A stretch of 63,645 nucleotides of DNA from Prevotella sp. (GTDB lineage: Bacteria > Bacteroidota > Bacteroidia > Bacteroidales > Bacteroidaceae). Under the pieces are notes generated by a model. The model saw only the letters and a list, made by a program, of their open reading frames with translations, did no database searches and had not been told where the DNA came from. This document shows, in pieces, positions 51,056 to 59,534 of this stretch; position 1 is the first letter of the stretch, and the number at the start of each line of letters is the position of its first letter. The stretch spans positions 1 through 63,645 of the forward strand of contig JAILBT010000094.1 of assembly GCA_024680755.1 (NCBI GenBank), written 5' to 3'. The position numbers and the translations under genes are program-made.

Positions 51056-51976
51056 TTATGCTGTGGGTGAGGCGGGTGTGGTGGGTGAGGTGGGTGCTGC
51101 CGGTATGGTCACGGTCATGGCCTTTATCATGCGGGTGTAGATGTCGTTCAGCTGTTGTATCTGTTCGGCCATGCGCTGTGTCTGCATGACAATCTGGTCC
51201 TGTGTGCCCATCTGCTGTGAGGCCCCTTTGAGCTGCAGTTCGTATATCTTTGTTATTCCGGTCAGTGTGCGGTTCAGGTTCTCTATCTCCTCGCTGTTGC
51301 GTGTCAGGTGCTGACTGTATTCGGCCAGCTGCTGCAGTGTTTCTGTCAGTTCGCGCAGCTGTTCGACGAAGCCCTTGGTGGCCTGCTCCATTTCCTCACC
51401 GTCTATCTGCGGCATGTTGGGTGCAGCCGTTCCGGAGCCTATGATGATGGGTCCGTGCGCGCCGCCTTCTGCCATGCCGGGTGTCAGAGTGCCTGTAGCC
51501 GGTGTGTCGGGTGTGCTGTCTGCGGCCTCCCCGCTGTGGTATGTGCCCTGCGCTGCTCCGCCTATGATGACGGGTCCGCCTGTAGCCATGCCGCCTGCCA
51601 CGTTGCCTGCCATGCCGCCTGCTATGCCTGCTGCCACGTTGCCTGTGCCACCTTCAGCTTCGTTGTTGCCGATGATGTTTCCATTGTCGGTGCCTGCGAG
51701 TTCGTCGAGCTGCACATGTGTGGGCAGGTCTTTGCCGTCTTCGGTCTTGTCGAAGGGACGGTCGAAGCCCGAGATGAAGAAGACGAACACCTCTGTTCCC
51801 ATTCCGAGGAAGAGCCAGAAGTTGGCGCCCGGCAGGTGTGTCAGTTTGAACAGTGCGCCCAGGATAACGATGGAGGCGCCCCAGCTGTAGGCGTAGTTCA
51901 TGAACGTCTGCCCCGGCACGCTGTCGAGCCATTTCTGCAGGCGATATATCACGTTGTATTTGCTATATTTAGTCAT
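51056..51976 (-). CDS. gldL: Type IX secretion motor protein GldL/PorL
   Basis: The 306-residue protein has two closely spaced membrane helices near the N-terminus (about 25-75, MNYAYSWGASIVILGALFKL and FWLFLGMGTEVFVFFISG) whose Glu is the likely proton-conducting residue in the family, followed by a cytoplasmic region with coiled coil (about 200-275). The stretch at about 110-180 is Gly/Ala/Thr-rich and low-complexity, and the last 20 residues are Pro/Thr/Ser encoded by the same GGGTG-type DNA repeat as the DsbD linker. An 8-bp tandem repeat fills the gap to gldK. Confidence 0.93.
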   Translation of the reverse strand: MTKYSKYNVIYRLQKWLDSVPGQTFMNYAYSWGASIVILGALFKLTHLPGANFWLFLGMGTEVFVFFISGFDRPFDKTEDGKDLPTHVQLDELAGTDNGNIIGNNEAEGGTGNVAAGIAGGMAGNVAGGMATGGPVIIGGAAQGTYHSGEAADSTPDTPATGTLTPGMAEGGAHGPIIIGSGTAAPNMPQIDGEEMEQATKGFVEQLRELTETLQQLAEYSQHLTRNSEEIENLNRTLTGITKIYELQLKGASQQMGTQDQIVMQTQRMAEQIQQLNDIYTRMIKAMTVTIPAAPTSPTTPASPTA

Positions 51977-51991
51977 CCCACGATTTAGGTG

Positions 51992-52147
51992 TTAGTTGTT
52001 TGGTTGTTTAGTTGTTTAGTTGTTTAGTTGTTTGGTTGTTTAGTTGTTTGGTTGTTTAGTTGTTTGGTTGTTTGGTTGTTTAGTAAACTTAAAAACTAAA
52101 AAACTTAAAAACTAAATAACTAAAAAACTAAAAAACTAAAAAACTAT
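51992..52147 (-). repeat. 8-bp tandem arrays forming a large imperfect inverted repeat between gldK and gldL
   Basis: About 11 units of TTGTTTAG or TTGTTTGG (51992-52084) are followed by about seven units like TAAAAAAC (52085-52147). The two blocks are complementary in register (TAGTTGTTTAG against CTAAAAAACTA, one mismatch per unit), so the transcript can form a long imperfect stem between gldK and gldL. Confidence 0.88.
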
Positions 52148-52153
52148 CAGTTC

Positions 52154-53605
52154 TTATTTTCTTTTTTTGCTTCCTTTGACCTTTGTGCTAGAGCTGTTAG
52201 CCAGCGAGCGTACGCATCTGAATCCGATGTATGAGCGTGGCTGGTTCTGATATTCGCTTGAGCGCCATGCAGCGCGTATGTAGCTCTCGGGGTCTTTCCA
52301 TGAGCCTCCGCGCACACTTTTCTTCTTCAGTCGGTATGGGTCTTCCTTGGCCGCGTTGTATGCCAGTTGCGGGTTCAGGTCGTTCATGGCTTCCACTCCT
52401 GCTTCGGTGTATATGGTCGATGTCCATTCGGCCACGTTTCCGGCCATGTCGAACAGTCCGTTGCTGTTGGCGCTGTATATTCCCACCTTCGATGTGATGA
52501 GGTTTCCGTCTTTGGTATAGTTTCCGCCTTCGGGTTTGAAGTTTGCGAAGAAGCATCCCTCGCCGCTTGTTGCGTCCATTTTGTCCCAGGGGAACTCGCC
52601 TCCCTCGACGCCGCGTGCGGCGAACTCCCATTCGGCCTCTGTGGGCAGCCGGTAGCGTTGCACATATCGGGCAGCCGGTCCGAGTCCTTTCAGCAGGTAG
52701 TCTGTTCGCCAGGCGCAGAAGGCGTTTGCCTGTTCCCATGTTACTCCCACGACGGGGTAGTCGTTGTATGCCGGGTTAGAGAAATAGTTTCTCAGATACA
52801 TCTCGTTGTCGGCGTTGGGGAAGTCGTTGACCCAGCATGTGGTGTCGGGATAGACATTTATTATATATGTGTTCAGGAAGTCCCACGGTCCTGACAGCTG
52901 TCGGTTGATGGTTTCGCGCACGATGTGTCCCTCGTCGTCGATGTATGCCGTGTCTTTCGATATCCACACCTGCTCGTTGGGGTCTGGCTGTATGTCGGTG
53001 TTCAGGTTTCGCTCTTCCGGGTTCAGCCTGTTCCGTCTGAGTGCTGCTGCCTGATAGTCATAGACCTCGTAGCGGTAGTTGAGTTGGCTGGCGTCCAGCA
53101 TTTTCTCGCCCGTGACGGGGTTGACGACATAGATGCTTTCCAGAGCCCGCTGTTCGTCCTCGTTGGGTTTCTTTGGCAGTGCTTTCTTCCAGTTGAGGTG
53201 TGGCTTTACGGGGTCGCCATTTTTGTCTTCCTCGATTTTGTATGTCTCGTCGCCGCCATAGTTTGGGTCGGCCAGTCGTTCGCGCAGTATGGAGTCGCGC
53301 ACATAGTTGACAAACTGCTTATATTCCGAGTTTGTTATCTCGGTGTCGTCCATCCAGAAGCCATCCACCGAGATGTCTCTCACCGGTGTCTGCTTTCCCC
53401 AGAGCGAGTCCTGCTTCTCTGTGCCCATCTTCAGGTGTCCGCGCTTGACGAGCACCATGCCGTATGGTGCCGGTTCGGCAAAGCTGCGTCCTGAGCTGCC
53501 CGTCAGCTCGCCCCCGTCCGCCATAGCCTTCTTGCCTCCGAAGCAGGAGGCCATCAGCACGGCTGCGGCCATGAGCGGCAGTGATATAGTCAGTATTCTT
53601 TTCAT
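52154..53605 (-). CDS. gldK: Type IX secretion lipoprotein GldK/PorK
   Basis: The 483-residue lipoprotein has a lipobox (VLMASC, Cys about residue 21) and a formylglycine-generating-enzyme/sulfatase-modifying fold covering most of the chain: MVLVKRGHLKMGTEKQD, VPRSSEFWMDDTEIT-like segment (here DGFWMDDTEITNSEYKQFV), RLPTEAEWEFAARG, NVAEWTSTIY and RGGSWKDPESYIRAA. In GldK the fold is structural, forming a ring with GldN at the outer membrane. Length and order in the operon are typical. It starts 37 bp after porP. Confidence 0.95.
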   Translation of the reverse strand: MKRILTISLPLMAAAVLMASCFGGKKAMADGGELTGSSGRSFAEPAPYGMVLVKRGHLKMGTEKQDSLWGKQTPVRDISVDGFWMDDTEITNSEYKQFVNYVRDSILRERLADPNYGGDETYKIEEDKNGDPVKPHLNWKKALPKKPNEDEQRALESIYVVNPVTGEKMLDASQLNYRYEVYDYQAAALRRNRLNPEERNLNTDIQPDPNEQVWISKDTAYIDDEGHIVRETINRQLSGPWDFLNTYIINVYPDTTCWVNDFPNADNEMYLRNYFSNPAYNDYPVVGVTWEQANAFCAWRTDYLLKGLGPAARYVQRYRLPTEAEWEFAARGVEGGEFPWDKMDATSGEGCFFANFKPEGGNYTKDGNLITSKVGIYSANSNGLFDMAGNVAEWTSTIYTEAGVEAMNDLNPQLAYNAAKEDPYRLKKKSVRGGSWKDPESYIRAAWRSSEYQNQPRSYIGFRCVRSLANSSSTKVKGSKKRK

Positions 53606-53641
53606 CTTATTAGCAATTACTCTATTCGTAACCTTCAGTTT

Positions 53642-54583
53642 TTACAGTATTCTCGGTGTTTGGTGTCTGTTTCTTCCTTTCTTTTTCAGGTCGATGTGTG
53701 TCTGATAGCCCACGAAGAGCTCGTGGCTTCCGTTGCCTATCCTGACGGCGCCGGTGTAGGCCTCGTAGCTGTAGCCGAAGATGACGCCGTGGAACAGCGC
53801 CCCGACGTATGCTGTGACGCTTATGGTGGGTGCATATCCCAGTGCAGCGTAGAGCATGGTGTTGTCGTGGGTGTATGTCATGCGGCATGTGCAGTCCACT
53901 CGCCAGCCCACCTCGTCGGTCCTGGCCAGCACTGATGGCTGCAACGATAATAACGGCGTTCTGAGCTTTATATTGCCTCCTGCGGTGAGATAATAGGCTC
54001 GTCCGACCTTCATTTCCGTTGTCTCGCCGATGAGTATGGTTGGTGCGGTGAGGTGCAGTGCCGAGGCACCGACATACCATCCGGGCCGCTGGTAGTATAG
54101 TCCGGCGCAGAGGTCCACGCCCGTGCCTTTGGCCTCGCCGGTGGCGAAGGCCGGGTCGCCCGCTGTCTCGATGTCCAGTTCTGAGCCGTTGAAAGTCTCG
54201 CTTATCAGCCCCGCCTGCAGTCCTATACTCATCGTTCCGCCGAAGAGCCGCGGCTTGTAGGCATACTGCACGGACAGTTTCTGGTGGCGGAACAGACCTA
54301 TCTGGTCGTTCACTATCTGCAGTCCGGCCCCGTGGCGGCTTCTGAGCAGCATGAACGGCATGTCGGCCGAAACGTACATGGTTCGCGGGTTGTGCTCGAA
54401 TCCGGCCAGCGTCATATTGTATGCGCCCGCCACGTTTATCACGTCGCGCTTGCCCACAGAGGCAGGGTTGAACGCGGTCTCCATCGCCCAGTAGTGGCTG
54501 AACGACGGGTCCTGCTGTGCCAGCGCCCTCTCGGGGCATAGCGTGGCGGCAAGACAGATGGTTGAGGCAAGGCGCAGTTTCAC
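53642..54583 (-). CDS. porP: Type IX secretion membrane protein PorP/SprF
   Basis: The 313-residue outer-membrane barrel protein has a signal peptide (ending ERALAQ) and the PorP start QQDPSFSHYWAMETAFNPAS followed by AGAYNMTLAGFEHNPRTMY. In the family PorP sits at the outer membrane and links adhesins or cargo to the motor. It is the first gene of porP-gldK-gldL-gldM-gldN. The start codon is GTG (GTG AAA CTG CGC). No promoter with a good consensus was found upstream, although the gap is 391 bp. Confidence 0.92.
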   Translation of the reverse strand: MKLRLASTICLAATLCPERALAQQDPSFSHYWAMETAFNPASVGKRDVINVAGAYNMTLAGFEHNPRTMYVSADMPFMLLRSRHGAGLQIVNDQIGLFRHQKLSVQYAYKPRLFGGTMSIGLQAGLISETFNGSELDIETAGDPAFATGEAKGTGVDLCAGLYYQRPGWYVGASALHLTAPTILIGETTEMKVGRAYYLTAGGNIKLRTPLLSLQPSVLARTDEVGWRVDCTCRMTYTHDNTMLYAALGYAPTISVTAYVGALFHGVIFGYSYEAYTGAVRIGNGSHELFVGYQTHIDLKKKGRNRHQTPRIL

Positions 54584-54809
54584 TCTGATTATAACGTCCT
54601 CATGCGTAGTTTATTGCCCCTGGGCCAATTTAATGTGTGGCCCCGAGCAGTTTTTTTTCGTCCTACGGGCGGACAATTAGCGACAGCCGTTCTCCCGCCC
54701 GGGTACAAAACAGTCTCCGTTCAGGTACAAAACAGTTCAGCTCAGTTTTTTTGCCTACAGGCGAAAACCTGAAGGCGAAATCGGCATCAGCAAAATGTTG
54801 CGTGTTTGT

Positions 54810-54840
54810 TTTGCGTTTTGACATAATATCCATACCTTTG
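54810..54840 (+). promoter_or_regulatory. Promoter of the MFS gene
   Basis: TTTG (54810-54813) and TACCTTTG (54833-54840) are 19 bp apart. The leader of about 130 bases contains the heptamer repeats at 54878-54970. Confidence 0.7.
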
Positions 54841-54877
54841 CTGGCGATAAGTGTATCAAAACACAATTTAGATTTTA

Positions 54878-54970
54878 GAATTAAGAGTTGTTGGCTGCGC
54901 CAATTAAGACTTTCAATTAAGAGTTAAGAGTTATCTCTTACAGCGATTAAGAATTAAGAGTTAAGAATTC
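54878..54970 (+). repeat. Heptamer repeats (ATTAAG-type) in the MFS leader
   Basis: Units of AATTAAG, AGTTAAG and relatives occur in three short runs and end 4 bp before the MFS ATG. They are less regular than the TTTAATG arrays but keep the 7-bp spacing within each run. Confidence 0.75.
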
Positions 54971-54974
54971 GGCT

Positions 54975-56207
54975 ATGTCTGACCAGCGTCTGTGGAACCG
55001 CAACTACTGCAAGGTAATGGCAGCCAACTTTGCGCTGTTCTTTGCCTTCTATGTGCTGACGCCGCTGCTGCCGCTCTATCTGAGCGAGCATTTCGGTGCC
55101 ACGAAGGATGTCATCGGCCTGGTTCTGTCGGGCTATACTGTCACGGCGCTGCTGCTGCGTCCCTTCAGCGGCTATCTTGTCGATACCTTTCCGCGCAAGG
55201 CGGTGCTCATGGTGTGCTTCGCGAGTTTTTCCGTGTTCTTTGCCGGCTATCTGGCCGCCTCGACGCTGCTGCTGTTCACCATTGTGCGCACGCTTCACGG
55301 CGGTCCCTTCGGCGCTCTGACCGTGGCCAACTCTACCGTGGCCATCGACGTGCTGCCCTCGCAGCGGCGCACCGAGGGCATAGGCTATTATGGCCTGAGC
55401 AACAACCTGGCCATGGCCATCGCCCCGACGGTGGGCATCTTCATCTACCGCCTCACCCACAGCTTCGACCTGCTGTTCTGGATAGCCCTGGTGCTGGCCT
55501 GCTGCGGCTGGGCCGTCGATGCCACGGTGCGGCTGTCGCCGCGCGCCACCGTCGGCGGCAGGCGCAAGCTGTCGCTCGACCGCTTCTTCCTCGTGCGGGG
55601 CTGGCTGCTGGGTGTCAACATGGTGGCTTTCGGCTTCAGCTTCGGCGTGCTGAGCAACTACCTGGCCATCTACGGCAAGGAGCAGCTGGGCATCACCGGC
55701 GGCACCGGCACCTACTTCATGCTCTGCTCGCTGGGGCTGATGCTCTCGCGGCTGCAGGGCGGAGCCGCGTTGCGCCGTGGACTGGTCACCCGCAACGCCG
55801 CCCACGGCATGGTCATCTCGCTCTTTGGCTACACCGTCTTCATCCTTGTGCCCACGCTGGCCGGCGTGGTGCCTGCGCTGCGCTCTGAGCTGGTCATGTC
55901 GGCGGCGTTCTATGGCTCGGCCTTGCTCATCGGCCTGGGCAACGGCCATTTGTGGCCCGCCTTCCAGAACATGACCATCAGTGTTGCGCCGAACAGTCAG
56001 CGCGGCACGGCCAACTCCACCATACTCATCTCGTGGGACATAGGCATGGGCCTGGGCATACTGCTGGGCGGCGTCATAGCCGAGCACCTGGGCTATGCCG
56101 CCGCCTTCTGGACCGTGGTCTTGGTCAACCTGTCGGGTGTGCTGACCTTCTTTGCCCTGACGCGTCGCTTCTTCCTCGGCCGCAACCTCAACCCTGGCGT
56201 GAGCTGA
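54975..56207 (+). CDS. MFS transporter, drug or metabolite efflux type
   Basis: The 410-residue protein has about 12 membrane helices with the MFS motif GYLVDTFPRKAVLM between helices 2 and 3, and the central NGHLWPAFQNMTISVAP segment seen in arabinose-efflux-like permeases. The substrate cannot be predicted. Its last 20 bp overlap the end of the convergent helicase gene. It stands alone with its own promoter and a repeat-filled leader. Confidence 0.88.
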   Translation: MSDQRLWNRNYCKVMAANFALFFAFYVLTPLLPLYLSEHFGATKDVIGLVLSGYTVTALLLRPFSGYLVDTFPRKAVLMVCFASFSVFFAGYLAASTLLLFTIVRTLHGGPFGALTVANSTVAIDVLPSQRRTEGIGYYGLSNNLAMAIAPTVGIFIYRLTHSFDLLFWIALVLACCGWAVDATVRLSPRATVGGRRKLSLDRFFLVRGWLLGVNMVAFGFSFGVLSNYLAIYGKEQLGITGGTGTYFMLCSLGLMLSRLQGGAALRRGLVTRNAAHGMVISLFGYTVFILVPTLAGVVPALRSELVMSAAFYGSALLIGLGNGHLWPAFQNMTISVAPNSQRGTANSTILISWDIGMGLGILLGGVIAEHLGYAAAFWTVVLVNLSGVLTFFALTRRFFLGRNLNPGVS

Positions 56208-58353
56208 GCTTTGCGCCAGCCATCACGATGCGTATCTCGTCGTAGCTCACGTCGGGCGGGCACAGCTCTTTCACGGCCGTGGTGCCGGCGTCGGTGCCCA
56301 CGCTGGCGATGGCCTTGCGTATGGCCGCCAGATGGTTGTCGGGCACCAGCTCGGCAGGGTTGAGCTTGCCCTCGGCCACATAGCGCGTCAGATGGCCTAT
56401 GACGGTGCCCGTGGTCAGCCCGCGCTCGTGGGCTATCATGTCGGGCTTCATGCCCTGACGATACATCTGGTAGCTTGTCTCCCATGTCTTGGGCTTTGTC
56501 TCTTTCGGAGCTTTCTGTTTCTTCGCCTTCGTGCTGCCGCTCTCCAGAGCGTCGAGTATGGACATCTGCTTCTCTCTGAGGTAGCGCTTCACGGTGAAGC
56601 CCTGCTCTGCCACCCTGGTCAGCAGGTAGCGCTGCGAGAGCCATGTCTGTCGCTCGTCGGGCAGGGCGGTGGCAAGGCGGTGTTGGGCCTGCTTGTTGTT
56701 GGTCTCCACCTTGGCCGTCAGCGACAGTGGCTGCTCAAGCAGCCGGTCGAGCGTGGTGGCGAAATAGCTGGCGCTGCGCTTCACCCTGTCGAGGAAGGCA
56801 GGCTCGTGCAGGGCGTCGTAGGTCATGGTCTGTATGTGCTGCCGCCATTTGTCCGCCACCTCCGTCACCTGCAGCCTGAGTGCCGTCAGGGCCTGTTCGT
56901 GCATCTGCTTCAGCTGTGCCTGGCTGCGGAAGAAGTATTCGGCAAAGATGCGCACCATCGTCTCCTGCTGGTAGTAGATCGTGCGGAAGTCGAACAGCGA
57001 GAGCAGCAGGTGCCGCTCGTACTCCTGCTTGAGCCGCGGCAGCTCGCTGATGCTGCGCTGCGCCTCGGCCTCCTGCTGCGCCGTGTATGTGTCCACCTGG
57101 CTGTCGTTGATGATGGCGGCAGGCGTGAGCGGCGTGGCCAGTACCAGGCCCTCTATCGAGCGGCAGCGGCTCAGCGCCACATAGACCTGTCCGGGTGCGA
57201 AGGCCAGTCCGGCGTCGATGATGGCGCGGTCGAAGGTCAGCCCCTGACTCTTGTGTATCGTTATGGCCCAGGCCAGTCTGAGGGGCCACTGCCGGAACGT
57301 GCCCTGCACCTGTGCCTCTATCTCGCGCGTCTGCTCGTTCAGCGTGTAGCGCGTGTTCTCCCACAGCATGGGCTCGACGTTGATGGAGCTGTCGCAGCCC
57401 TTGCACGACACATGTATCTGCCGGTCGTCGGCGTAGGTCACACGGCCTATCAGCCCGTTGTAGAACTGTCGGGCGGCCGAGGGGTCGTTCTTTATGAACA
57501 TCACCTGTGCCCCCGGCTTCAGCACCAGCGTGGGTGCCGTGGGATAGGCATACTCAGGGAAGGTGCCCTCCACCTGGGCCACATACTGGAAGGCGCGTCC
57601 CGGCAGCTTGCGCAGCTCCGTCTCGTTGTAGTAGTCGGCCCGCTGGTTGTGGGTGGTCAGCCGGATATACTGCTCATCGGGGCGCGGCACGAAGTCGGGC
57701 CGGCAGCGCGCGTTGAGCGCTGCCACCGCCTGGGCCGTGGGGTGGCCGCTGCGCACCTGGTTCAGCAGGTCGATGAAGCGGCTGTCCTGCTGCCTATAGA
57801 CGTGGGTGAGCTGTATGGTGACATAGTCGGTCTGCGCCAGGGCTTTCGAGCCGAAGAAGTATGGCGTGTCGTAGTATGGCTTCAGCAGGCGCTCGTCCTC
57901 GGGCGTGACGACGGGCGTGAGCTGTGCCAGGTCGCCTATCATCAGCAGCTGCACCCCGCCGAAGGGCTGGTAGTGGTCGCGGAAGCGCCGCAGCACGCTG
58001 TCGATGGCGTCGAGCAGGTCAGACCGCACCATCGATATCTCGTCGATGATGAGCAGGTCTATCGACGCTATCACCTTTCGCTTGTCGCGGCCGAAGTCGA
58101 AGCGGCTGTCGGTCTTCGTGCCCGGTACGAAGGGCGACAGCGGCAGCTGGAAGAACGAGTGGATGGTCACCCCGCCGGCGTTGATGGCTGCCACGCCCGT
58201 CGGGGCCACCACTATGCTGCGCTTGCGCGACTTGCTGACCACCGTCTTGAGGAAGGTGGTCTTGCCGGTGCCAGCCTTGCCGGTGAGGAAGATGCTGTGG
58301 CCCGTGTTCTCAACAAAGTCCCAGGCGGTGCGCAGCTCGTTGTTTCTCTCCAT
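56188..58353 (-). CDS. Pif1-like DNA helicase with C-terminal HTH region
   Basis: Started at ATG 58353 (MERNNELRTAWDFVENTG), the product is 721 residues. The SF1 helicase core has Walker A LTGKAGTGKTTFLK, Walker B LLIIDEISMVRSDLL, QLTHVYRQQDSRF and the late AITIHKSQGLTFDRAII and YVALSRCRS motifs, typical of Pif1/RecD2 relatives. The last 200 residues are helical and end with a helix-turn-helix-like region (HTH_40 type, WETSYQMYRQGMKPDMIAHE). Such enzymes unwind DNA 5' to 3', resolving replication or G-quadruplex problems. A much longer upstream frame exists but shows no helicase homology. Confidence 0.9.
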   Translation of the reverse strand: MERNNELRTAWDFVENTGHSIFLTGKAGTGKTTFLKTVVSKSRKRSIVVAPTGVAAINAGGVTIHSFFQLPLSPFVPGTKTDSRFDFGRDKRKVIASIDLLIIDEISMVRSDLLDAIDSVLRRFRDHYQPFGGVQLLMIGDLAQLTPVVTPEDERLLKPYYDTPYFFGSKALAQTDYVTIQLTHVYRQQDSRFIDLLNQVRSGHPTAQAVAALNARCRPDFVPRPDEQYIRLTTHNQRADYYNETELRKLPGRAFQYVAQVEGTFPEYAYPTAPTLVLKPGAQVMFIKNDPSAARQFYNGLIGRVTYADDRQIHVSCKGCDSSINVEPMLWENTRYTLNEQTREIEAQVQGTFRQWPLRLAWAITIHKSQGLTFDRAIIDAGLAFAPGQVYVALSRCRSIEGLVLATPLTPAAIINDSQVDTYTAQQEAEAQRSISELPRLKQEYERHLLLSLFDFRTIYYQQETMVRIFAEYFFRSQAQLKQMHEQALTALRLQVTEVADKWRQHIQTMTYDALHEPAFLDRVKRSASYFATTLDRLLEQPLSLTAKVETNNKQAQHRLATALPDERQTWLSQRYLLTRVAEQGFTVKRYLREKQMSILDALESGSTKAKKQKAPKETKPKTWETSYQMYRQGMKPDMIAHERGLTTGTVIGHLTRYVAEGKLNPAELVPDNHLAAIRKAIASVGTDAGTTAVKELCPPDVSYDEIRIVMAGAKLSSRQG

Positions 58354-58391
58354 GATAATTCTAAAAATCCAAATTGCATGAATAGTGCAGT

Positions 58392-59300
58392 CTATATCAG
58401 CGTGACCAGCAGCGGTATGGTGACCATCGAAAGCAGGGTTGTGACAAACGTTACCTCGGCCATGAGCGTGGTGTCGCGGCCGTAGCGCAGGCATAGTATG
58501 GTGCCGTATGTGGCTACGGGCATGGCTATGACCACCGTGTTGATGCCCACCACGAAGCGCTCGAAGCCCAGCATCAGGCAGAGGTAGTGCATGGCCACCG
58601 GCAGCAGCACCAGGCGCAGCACGCTGGTGGCGTGCACGGCGGGCGTGCCTGCCAGCGAGCGCAGCGGCAGGTGCGACATCGACGAGCCGATGATGAGCAG
58701 GGCCGCCGGCACGGTGATGTTGCCTATCATGGCCAGCGGCTCGCTGACAAAGGCCGGTATGTCTGTCACACCGAGGGCCACGATGAGCATCGCAGCGTAG
58801 GCCGCAAGCATGGGCGTGCCGTAGAGCACCTTGCGGTTCAGCTTGGCCCGCGGGGCGGCAGAGCCGCCCGTCACGAGCATCGTGCCCACGGTGAATACGG
58901 CAAACGTGTTCACCACGTTCAGCACGGCGGCATAGAACACGGCCTGCGAACCGAAGATACTGGCCACGACGGGATAGCCCATGAAGCCCACGTTGCCAAA
59001 GATCATGGCGAAAGCCAGCACACCGCGGTCGGCTGCGTCCTTGGCCAGCAGACGGCACAAGACAAGGGCCACGGCCGTCAGCACGACGTATGTAAACAGG
59101 CTGACGGCCAGCAGGGGCAGGATGAAACGGCGGTCGGGCAGCTCGCCGCTCATGGCCGACGACAGAATGAGCGCCGGACAGCTGATGTCGATGACCAGCT
59201 TCGAGAGGCGCTTGTCGAATATGCCGCCCATATAGCCCAGCCGACCGGACACATATCCCACCACGACAATGGCAAAGAGCGTAAACATTACGGTGTACAT
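58392..59300 (-). CDS. AEC-family transporter
   Basis: Started at ATG 59300 (MYTVMFTLFAIVVVGYVSGR), the 302-residue protein has about ten membrane helices in two inverted halves, matching the auxin-efflux-carrier family that exports or imports organic acids such as malate in bacteria. AMIFGNVGFMGYPVVASIFG contains the conserved NxGxxGxP-type motif. The longer frame upstream runs through the palindromic element and is not used. Promoter at 59406-59437. Confidence 0.88.
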   Translation of the reverse strand: MYTVMFTLFAIVVVGYVSGRLGYMGGIFDKRLSKLVIDISCPALILSSAMSGELPDRRFILPLLAVSLFTYVVLTAVALVLCRLLAKDAADRGVLAFAMIFGNVGFMGYPVVASIFGSQAVFYAAVLNVVNTFAVFTVGTMLVTGGSAAPRAKLNRKVLYGTPMLAAYAAMLIVALGVTDIPAFVSEPLAMIGNITVPAALLIIGSSMSHLPLRSLAGTPAVHATSVLRLVLLPVAMHYLCLMLGFERFVVGINTVVIAMPVATYGTILCLRYGRDTTLMAEVTFVTTLLSMVTIPLLVTLI

Positions 59301-59347
59301 CTGGAAACGTTGTTTTGTTACGCGGCTTTTATATAAACTTGTGGTTC

Positions 59348-59409
59348 TTTCACTGCTTTGCAGTAGGAGGCGACGTGAGACACGTCGCCTCCTGCTTTCG
59401 CGCTGCAAA
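59348..59409 (-). repeat. Palindromic element, copy 2, in the AEC leader
   Basis: AGTAGGAGGCGACGTG (59362-59377) pairs with 59381-59396 around a 3-base AGA loop, with one T:G pair. The flanks TTTCACTGCTTTGCAG and CGCGCTGCAAAG match copy 1 at 30453-30549. As there, it lies between the -7 box and the start of a minus-strand gene. Confidence 0.88.
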
Positions 59410-59437
59410 GATAAGCAAAGTCTGGCAACTGACCAAA
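59406..59437 (-). promoter_or_regulatory. Promoter of the AEC transporter
   Basis: On the minus strand TTTG (59434-59437) and TATCTTTG (59406-59413) are 20 bp apart. Transcription would begin inside or next to the palindromic element. Confidence 0.7.
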
Positions 59438-59496
59438 TCAAAAGGCACACAACAAAATAGAATGGCGTGGTTCTTGGCAGAGTGGCAGGAAATGAC

Positions 59497-59504
59497 TACC
59501 TTTG
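59497..59504 (+). promoter_or_regulatory. Predicted -7 box for the M16 peptidase gene
   Basis: TACCTTTGCGCC fits the consensus, 30 bp before the ATG; TCTTGG about 20 bp upstream may be a weak -33. Confidence 0.65.
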
Positions 59505-59534
59505 CGCCGCAAAAACTAAGCCATTCATGTTAAG

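Larger units (their letters stand above)
54584..54974. other. Gap between porP and the MFS gene
   Basis: No gene is convincing here. A 67-codon minus-strand frame at 54663-54866 has no recognisable features. The section at 54660-54780 has two GTACAAAACAG copies about 25 bp apart and a GCGGGC/CGCCCG-like imperfect palindrome near 54670-54705. The MFS promoter and heptamers follow. Confidence 0.5.

Noticed and set aside
56188..59058. 956-residue version of the helicase
   Set aside because: The extra N-terminal 235 residues are in the wrong frame of the AEC transporter gene and show no helicase features; ATG 58353 begins the conserved protein.
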